A stretch of DNA of 27,429 bases, taken from the NCBI GenBank assembly GCA_002342365.1, contig DDPV01000012.1, positions 1-27,429 on the forward strand. Direction: 5' to 3'. A program made the translations under genes and the position numbers. The notes beneath the pieces are model-generated. The model saw only the letters and a program-made list of their open reading frames with translations. It did no database searches and had not been told where the DNA came from. Within the stretch, counting starts at the first letter, position 1; each line of letters starts with the position of its first letter. Below, one piece after another: positions 23,105-27,429 of this stretch. This DNA is from Burkholderiales bacterium UBA2459 (GTDB lineage Bacteria > Pseudomonadota > Gammaproteobacteria > Burkholderiales > Burkholderiaceae_E).

Positions 23105-25336
23105 ATGAAGTTTCGCTTTCCTGTGGTGATTATTGATGAGGACTGGCGCTCAGATTCAGCAAGCGGCCTTGGAATTCGGGCGCTTGCCAAAGCGCTCGAA
23201 GAATTGCATATGGAGGTCGTGGGCGGTTTTACCTATGTCGATGTGGGCATGGTCGCCAATCAGGCTGCCCGCGCGTCGGCTTTCATCGTGTCAATCGACG
23301 ATGAGGAGATCAACGAGGACGGTGCCGAGAGCAAGGCAATTATCGATCTGCGCAAATTCATCGCTGAAACAAGACGCCGCAACGCTGATATTCCGATCTT
23401 TCTTTTTGGCGAGACCCGTACCTCGCGGCATATCCCCAATGGCATTTTGAAGGAGCTTCACGGCTTCATTCACATGTTTGAGGACACCCCCGAATTCGTT
23501 GCACGTTACATCATTCGGGAATGTAACAATTATTTGAATTCGCTTGCGCCGCCGTTTTTCAAGGCCTTGGTCAATTATGCGAATGACGGCTCCTATTCCT
23601 GGCACTGCCCCGGCCATTCAGGCGGCGTGGCCTTCCTCAAGAGCCCGGTTGGGCAAATGTTTCACCAGTTTTTCGGCGAAAATATGCTTCGTGCCGATGT
23701 CTGTAATGCGGTCGATGAACTGGGTCAACTACTTGACCACTCGGGTCCTGTTGCTGCCTCCGAATCGAATGCGGCGAGGATTTTCAATACCGATCATTTA
23801 TTTTTTGTCACAAACGGCACGTCGACCTCAAACAAGATCGTCTGGCACGCCAACGTGGCTAGCGATGATGTAGTGGTGGTCGACCGCAATTGCCACAAAT
23901 CGGTTTTGCACGCTTTGATGATGACCGGCACGATCCCGATCTTCATGCAGCCAACCCGCAACCACCTGGGCATCATCGGTCCGATTCCGCAAGAAGAGTT
24001 TTCTCCGGCGCGTATCGCCGAAAAAATAAAGAACAATCCGCTGGTCCGAGACAAGCAGGCCAAGCCGCGCATTCTCACGATCACGCAGTCAACCTATGAC
24101 GGCATTGTTTATAACGTCGAAATGATCAAGCAAACGCTCGGTGACTACATCGACAATTTGCACTTTGACGAGGCCTGGCTGCCGCATGCCGTCTTTCATT
24201 CGTTTTATCACGAGTTTCACGCCATTGGCCCGAATCGGCCGCGCTCCCAGCACGTGATGGTCTATGCCACGCAATCGACCCATAAGCTGCTTGCCGGCCT
24301 GTCGCAGGCCTCGCAAATTCTGGTTCAGGATTCTGAGGAGCGCAAACTTGATGAGTTTCGCTTCAACGAAGCTTTCCTGATGCATACCTCAACCTCACCC
24401 CAGTACGCCATTATTGCCTCATGCGATGTGGCCGCGGCAATGATGGAGCCACCCGGCGGCACTGCGCTGGTTCAAGAGTCAATATTTGAGTCACTGGAGT
24501 TCCGGCGCGCGATGCGCAAAGTCGACGATGAGTTTGGCGATTCCTGGTGGTTCAAAGTCTGGGGTCCGGATGTGCTTGCCGAAAATGGCGTTGGTAGCCG
24601 TGACCAGTGGGTTTTGCATTCGGAAGAGTCATGGCATGGCTTTGGCAGCCTTTCGAGTGGCTTTAACATGCTCGATCCGATCAAGGCAACGATTGTTACG
24701 CCGGGACTTGATATCAGCGGCCGCTTTGGCCTTTGGGGTATTCCCGCTGCGCTGGTCACCAAGTATTTGGCCGAGCACGGTGTGGTGGTTGAAAAGACGG
24801 GCCTTTACTCGTTTTTTGTGATGTTTACCATCGGCATTACCAAGGGTCGATGGAACAGTCTTGTCACCGAGTTGCAGCAATTCAAGGCCGATTACGACCA
24901 GAATCAGCCACTTTGGCGTGTGATGCCTGAGTTTGTTGCCAAGTACCCGCGCTATGAGCGCGTTGGCTTGTGCGATTTGGCAGCCCAGATTCACGAGGCC
25001 TATCGAAGTCACGACGTGGCCCGCGTCACCACCGAAATGTATTTATCCGACATGCAGCCGATGATGAAGCCCTCGGTCGCCTTTGAGCATCTGGCGCACC
25101 GCAAAGTTGACCGGGTGCCGATTGATCGGCTCGAAGGCCGCGTGACAACCATGTTGCTCACGCCTTACCCGCCCGGGATTCCTTTGCTGATTCCGGGTGA
25201 GCGCTTTAACTCGACGATTGTTCAGTTTTTGCAGTTCGCGCGGGCATTCAACGAAAAATTTCCCGGTTTCGACACCGACGTTCACGGACTCGTCCGAGAC
25301 GGTAACGATTATTTTGTCGACTGCGTGAAGCTTTGA
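23105..25336 (+). CDS. Orn/Lys/Arg decarboxylase, fold-type I PLP enzyme
   Basis: The enzyme decarboxylates a basic amino acid (arginine, lysine or ornithine) to the matching polyamine precursor. The 743-residue protein has an N-terminal CheY-like wing domain (about 1-130), the PLP domain starting near ALVNYANDGSYSWHCPGHSGG, and the cofactor segments FVTNGTSTSNKIV and LHFDEAWLPHAVFH. The PLP lysine is Lys394 in QSTHKLLAGLSQAS, and MHTSTSPQYAIIASCDVAAAMM follows. The C-terminal domain contains YPPGIPLLIPGERF. The length and several motifs lean toward the arginine-type AdiA group (755 residues in E. coli), but I cannot separate the specificities with confidence. The ATG at 23105 has a strong GGAGG nine bases upstream. 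The gene ends convergently with the RDD gene, overlapping it by 28 bp. Confidence 0.92.
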   Translation: MKFRFPVVIIDEDWRSDSASGLGIRALAKALEELHMEVVGGFTYVDVGMVANQAARASAFIVSIDDEEINEDGAESKAIIDLRKFIAETRRRNADIPIFLFGETRTSRHIPNGILKELHGFIHMFEDTPEFVARYIIRECNNYLNSLAPPFFKALVNYANDGSYSWHCPGHSGGVAFLKSPVGQMFHQFFGENMLRADVCNAVDELGQLLDHSGPVAASESNAARIFNTDHLFFVTNGTSTSNKIVWHANVASDDVVVVDRNCHKSVLHALMMTGTIPIFMQPTRNHLGIIGPIPQEEFSPARIAEKIKNNPLVRDKQAKPRILTITQSTYDGIVYNVEMIKQTLGDYIDNLHFDEAWLPHAVFHSFYHEFHAIGPNRPRSQHVMVYATQSTHKLLAGLSQASQILVQDSEERKLDEFRFNEAFLMHTSTSPQYAIIASCDVAAAMMEPPGGTALVQESIFESLEFRRAMRKVDDEFGDSWWFKVWGPDVLAENGVGSRDQWVLHSEESWHGFGSLSSGFNMLDPIKATIVTPGLDISGRFGLWGIPAALVTKYLAEHGVVVEKTGLYSFFVMFTIGITKGRWNSLVTELQQFKADYDQNQPLWRVMPEFVAKYPRYERVGLCDLAAQIHEAYRSHDVARVTTEMYLSDMQPMMKPSVAFEHLAHRKVDRVPIDRLEGRVTTMLLTPYPPGIPLLIPGERFNSTIVQFLQFARAFNEKFPGFDTDVHGLVRDGNDYFVDCVKL

Positions 25337-25893
25337 TCGCCTGTCTTGCCCGGCTGATGCGCCGGGTCGGCTAGCAAATCAGACCGCAGATCCGAGGTCT
25401 GCGCTTTGGGGTCGCTGATCACAAGTCGGGTGCCGCAAAGTCGGTCGTAGAGCGCCTGGCGGTCGGGATCGATCAGGCACCAAGCCAGAGGGAGCAGGGC
25501 GAGGGCAAAAAAAGCAAAGTGAATCTTTGCAGCCAGCGCAAGCGGTAAAAGTCCCAGTAGGCCAGCCACAATAAAACGCAGCATCGCTCTGAGCGTACTG
25601 ATTGGCTTGCTTTGCCGATCCACCACCAGCACGGCGACGGTTTTCATCGGTAGGCTTCGCCGACCAAGACTCCAGAACCATGTGAAATAGAGGCCAAGCA
25701 AAAGCAGCAAGAACCATTGAAACAGGTCGCGCAACATGCCGGGCTGGCCCTGAAAGCGCAGCAGTGCTGAGAAGCCGTAGCCGAAAAAAAAGAGCACACC
25801 AAAAAGTATAACGCCCTCGTAAACCATGCTCATGAAGCGCCGCCAGATCCCGGCGGATTTCAGTGCCGGGCCATCGGGCGCGCGATCGGTCAT
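25309..25893 (-). CDS. RDD family membrane protein
   Basis: This 194-residue inner-membrane protein belongs to the RDD family, of general and mostly unknown function; some members are linked to transport. It starts with a short hydrophilic segment followed by AGIWRRFMSMVYEGVILFGVLFFFGYG. A second hydrophobic stretch is FQWFLLLLLGLYFTWFWSLGRRSLPMKT (about 63-90), and a third is FIVAGLLGLLPLALAAKIHFAFFALALLPLAWC (about 107-139). The family motif near the end is DPDRQALYDRLCGTRLV. A hydrophilic tail of about 35 residues follows. The ATG overlaps the upstream DUF3106 stop by 4 bp, so the genes are translationally coupled. Its 3' end overlaps the convergent decarboxylase gene by 28 bp, and a CCCGGC/GCCGGG hairpin without a T-tract lies at 25349-25366. 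Confidence 0.88.
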   Translation of the reverse strand: MTDRAPDGPALKSAGIWRRFMSMVYEGVILFGVLFFFGYGFSALLRFQGQPGMLRDLFQWFLLLLLGLYFTWFWSLGRRSLPMKTVAVLVVDRQSKPISTLRAMLRFIVAGLLGLLPLALAAKIHFAFFALALLPLAWCLIDPDRQALYDRLCGTRLVISDPKAQTSDLRSDLLADPAHQPGKTGDQSFTQSTK

Positions 25894-26750
25894 GGGCTTG
25901 GTTTACCGTGCCGATCCAGTGCGGGAAGCGGGCGGGCGGCTTCCTTGGCAAGCGGTGTTGCTGCCCCTGCGTGTCGCGCAGCGGTGCTCGCTGTCTGTCC
26001 GGCGGCTCGAAGTACGGCGCGTTGCTCAGGGGTCAGTTCGCGATAGCGCTCCCAAAGTGCCTGCAATTGACCTTCGCTGAGTCTTGAGTCGTTGAGCTTT
26101 TGCGCGAGCCGGAAGTTCTCGCGCGCGGTCTGGCGCTGCTGAGGCGTGAATGTCGACCATTGCTTCATCCGGTCTAAAGCCTGCTCTTGTGCCATCGCTG
26201 ACATTTTCGGCAGCTGGCGGGCCAGCTGTATCCATGCATAACGATCGGCTGAAGGAAGCTCGTGCCAGACTGTCGAGAGGGGTTGGAGCCAGTTGCGTTC
26301 GTTTAAGGCAAGCTGTTGCCACTCAGGCGCATTGCGGCTGGCTAAAGTGGAACGATTAAGCGCACTGGCTTGTTGCTGGGCCTTTCGCTTGGCTTGAAGG
26401 TCGTCAATCGCTTGTCGGATCGCGGCTTGGAGCGCTACCCCGTCGGCGTCCACGCTCGATGCGCTGCTGGGGTCGGAGACAGTGCTTTCTTCGCTCAAGG
26501 AAGTGCTTTCTGCTCCGGCTGTACCCAAGGCGGCCTTGTTGTTGGCAGCAGAGGCAGTGCCAGGCGCTTGCTGCGCGATCTGATCTTTACCCTCGTCAAG
26601 ACTTGCCGACTGCGCGAAAAGTGCCGGGGAAGCACTCCCCAAGGCGACACAGGCGGCAAGCGTGACATACACGGTCATGGTCCGAGTGCAAGTCAAGGAC
26701 TTACTTAAAAAAGCTTTCGGATCAATCACTTTGCGCGTAATCTTCATCAT
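25890..26750 (-). CDS. DUF3106 domain protein, probably exported
   Basis: The 286-residue protein has a basic N-terminus, a hydrophobic segment VYVTLAACVALGSASPALFAQSA (about 28-50) and a plausible signal-peptidase site after ALFA, so it is probably periplasmic. A low-complexity Ala/Ser/Asp/Glu linker follows. The DUF3106 domain comes next, a series of Trp-containing helical repeats: WQQLALNERNWLQPLSTVWHELPSADRYAWIQLA, PKMSAMAQEQALDRMKQWSTFTPQQRQTARENFRLAQ, and LWERYRELTPEQRAVLR. The function of the family is unknown. Two adjacent ATGs (26750 and 26747) are possible starts, overlapping the end of the DUF3619 gene. The series DUF3619-DUF3106-RDD recurs in Burkholderiales and usually follows an ECF sigma-factor gene. 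Confidence 0.88.
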   Translation of the reverse strand: MMKITRKVIDPKAFLSKSLTCTRTMTVYVTLAACVALGSASPALFAQSASLDEGKDQIAQQAPGTASAANNKAALGTAGAESTSLSEESTVSDPSSASSVDADGVALQAAIRQAIDDLQAKRKAQQQASALNRSTLASRNAPEWQQLALNERNWLQPLSTVWHELPSADRYAWIQLARQLPKMSAMAQEQALDRMKQWSTFTPQQRQTARENFRLAQKLNDSRLSEGQLQALWERYRELTPEQRAVLRAAGQTASTAARHAGAATPLAKEAARPLPALDRHGKPSP

Positions 26751-27370
26751 CCACCCGATGAAGGGGTGGCCGGCTTGGCGTCTTCGGATGTTTCGCTTTC
26801 CTCGCGCTCGACTGCCTCATGCTCGTTGGCCTCGCTCGGGATAGCTCCATCTTGGATCGCGCGCCCGACCGCGCTGCTTGTGATGTTGCGCAAAAACACG
26901 GCAAAGCCTCGATCCACATAGGCGTCAAGCGGCAAGGCATCGGTGAGCAATTGCGCATCGGTTTCACCTTCACGCATCGAAAGCTGAACCTCAGCCTCCT
27001 CGATCGCGAAGTTCAGGCTTACCAGCATCATGGCAAGCAAGGCGGCAAACACAAGGCGCTGGGGTGCTGAAGAGCGATCGAACCATTGCGCAAGCGTCTG
27101 CGTTAGCCGATTCCAGCCTGATGATGCAGCGCCTTGAGCGAGGGGCGGGGCGTAGCCTACTGCAAGCGCGCTACCATCGCTTGCAACACGCAGACCCTGA
27201 TCGACCAGCGCCTTTGCGGCAAATGAGCCGCGGGTGGGCATGGCGTCCAGGGCTTTGCGACGCGCCAAAAACAGTTTGTCCTTGGTTGCTTTGCTCGGTG
27301 CGCGGCCGGATTCCGCCTGCAGACCGTGGTCTAGTAATCGTCGAAACTCCGGTGTGGAAGGCGTTGACAT
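26747..27370 (-). CDS. DUF3619 family membrane protein
   Basis: This 207-residue protein has a cytoplasmic N-terminal half with FRRLLDHGLQ and KATKDKLFLARRKALDAM. A single membrane segment follows, RLVFAALLAMMLVSLNFAIEE (about 103-123). The C-terminal block TDAQLLTDALPLDAYVDRGFAVFLRN (about 136-161) matches the DUF3619 signature LLTDDLPxDAYLDxGF. The tail is strongly acidic. Its function is unknown; in related genomes the gene follows an ECF sigma-factor gene, so an anti-sigma-like role is a guess. The ATG at 27370 is used, but the frame remains open to the window edge at 27429. The 59 bases upstream are open in all three minus-strand frames, so I cannot tell whether they hold the end of another gene. 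Confidence 0.82.
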   Translation of the reverse strand: MSTPSTPEFRRLLDHGLQAESGRAPSKATKDKLFLARRKALDAMPTRGSFAAKALVDQGLRVASDGSALAVGYAPPLAQGAASSGWNRLTQTLAQWFDRSSAPQRLVFAALLAMMLVSLNFAIEEAEVQLSMREGETDAQLLTDALPLDAYVDRGFAVFLRNITSSAVGRAIQDGAIPSEANEHEAVEREESETSEDAKPATPSSGG

Positions 27371-27429
27371 GGGATGGGTGTCTGAGGGGCTTGTTCGGTC
27401 GGCGATTTGTTGAGTCGGATGTTCGGGTT

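Overview
This window looks like chromosomal core sequence from a betaproteobacterium of the order Burkholderiales. The protein families and their order support this: rpsF-priB-rpsR-rplI-dnaB; an alanine-type aminotransferase followed by hom-thrC-moeA-moaD-moaE and clpB; a membrane-anchor-less RnfB beside nth; an intracellular PHB depolymerase with a cysteine nucleophile behind a 7Fe-8S ferredoxin; and DUF3619-DUF3106-RDD in series. I cannot assign a family or genus from sequence alone. Coding density is very high: no gap without a gene exceeds about 160 bases. I saw no rRNA or tRNA gene, CRISPR array, insertion sequence, phage or plasmid gene.

Layout. Positions 4-4137 are on the minus strand. 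The transcription order is fdxA, phaZ, rnfB, nth, a DUF1841 gene, then a DUF47 (PhoU-like) gene that has a Pho-box-like sequence in front of it. Positions 4258-7188 are on the plus strand: pncB, a LutC-type LUD protein and a D-2-hydroxyacid dehydrogenase, with a 15-bp tandem repeat before the last. Positions 7184-8858 hold a ribosomal operon (S6, PriB, S18, L9) with a recognisable promoter, a structured leader and a hairpin terminator; dnaB follows.

Positions 10350-12932 return to the minus strand with a PIN-PhoH ATPase, a Bcp peroxiredoxin and a DUF498 protein. Diverging from these, positions 13010-19039 form a tight plus-strand run: aminotransferase, homoserine dehydrogenase, threonine synthase, then MoeA, MoaD and MoaE for molybdenum cofactor. 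An Old Yellow Enzyme homologue (minus) and clpB (plus) diverge at about 20.3 kb, and a near-consensus heat-shock promoter lies between them. A PLP-dependent Orn/Lys/Arg decarboxylase follows. The right end is a minus-strand run of DUF3619, DUF3106 and RDD genes.

Functionally the window covers translation and replication (rpsF to dnaB), threonine biosynthesis, molybdopterin assembly, NAD salvage, PHB mobilisation, phosphate handling, base-excision repair and heat-shock protein disaggregation. I found no clear novel multi-gene system. The observations worth a second look are regulatory or structural: the Pho box, the rpsF leader, the noncanonical priB start, the sigma-32 promoter, three short tandem repeats, a palindrome in a divergent promoter region, and a possible leaderless pncB mRNA.
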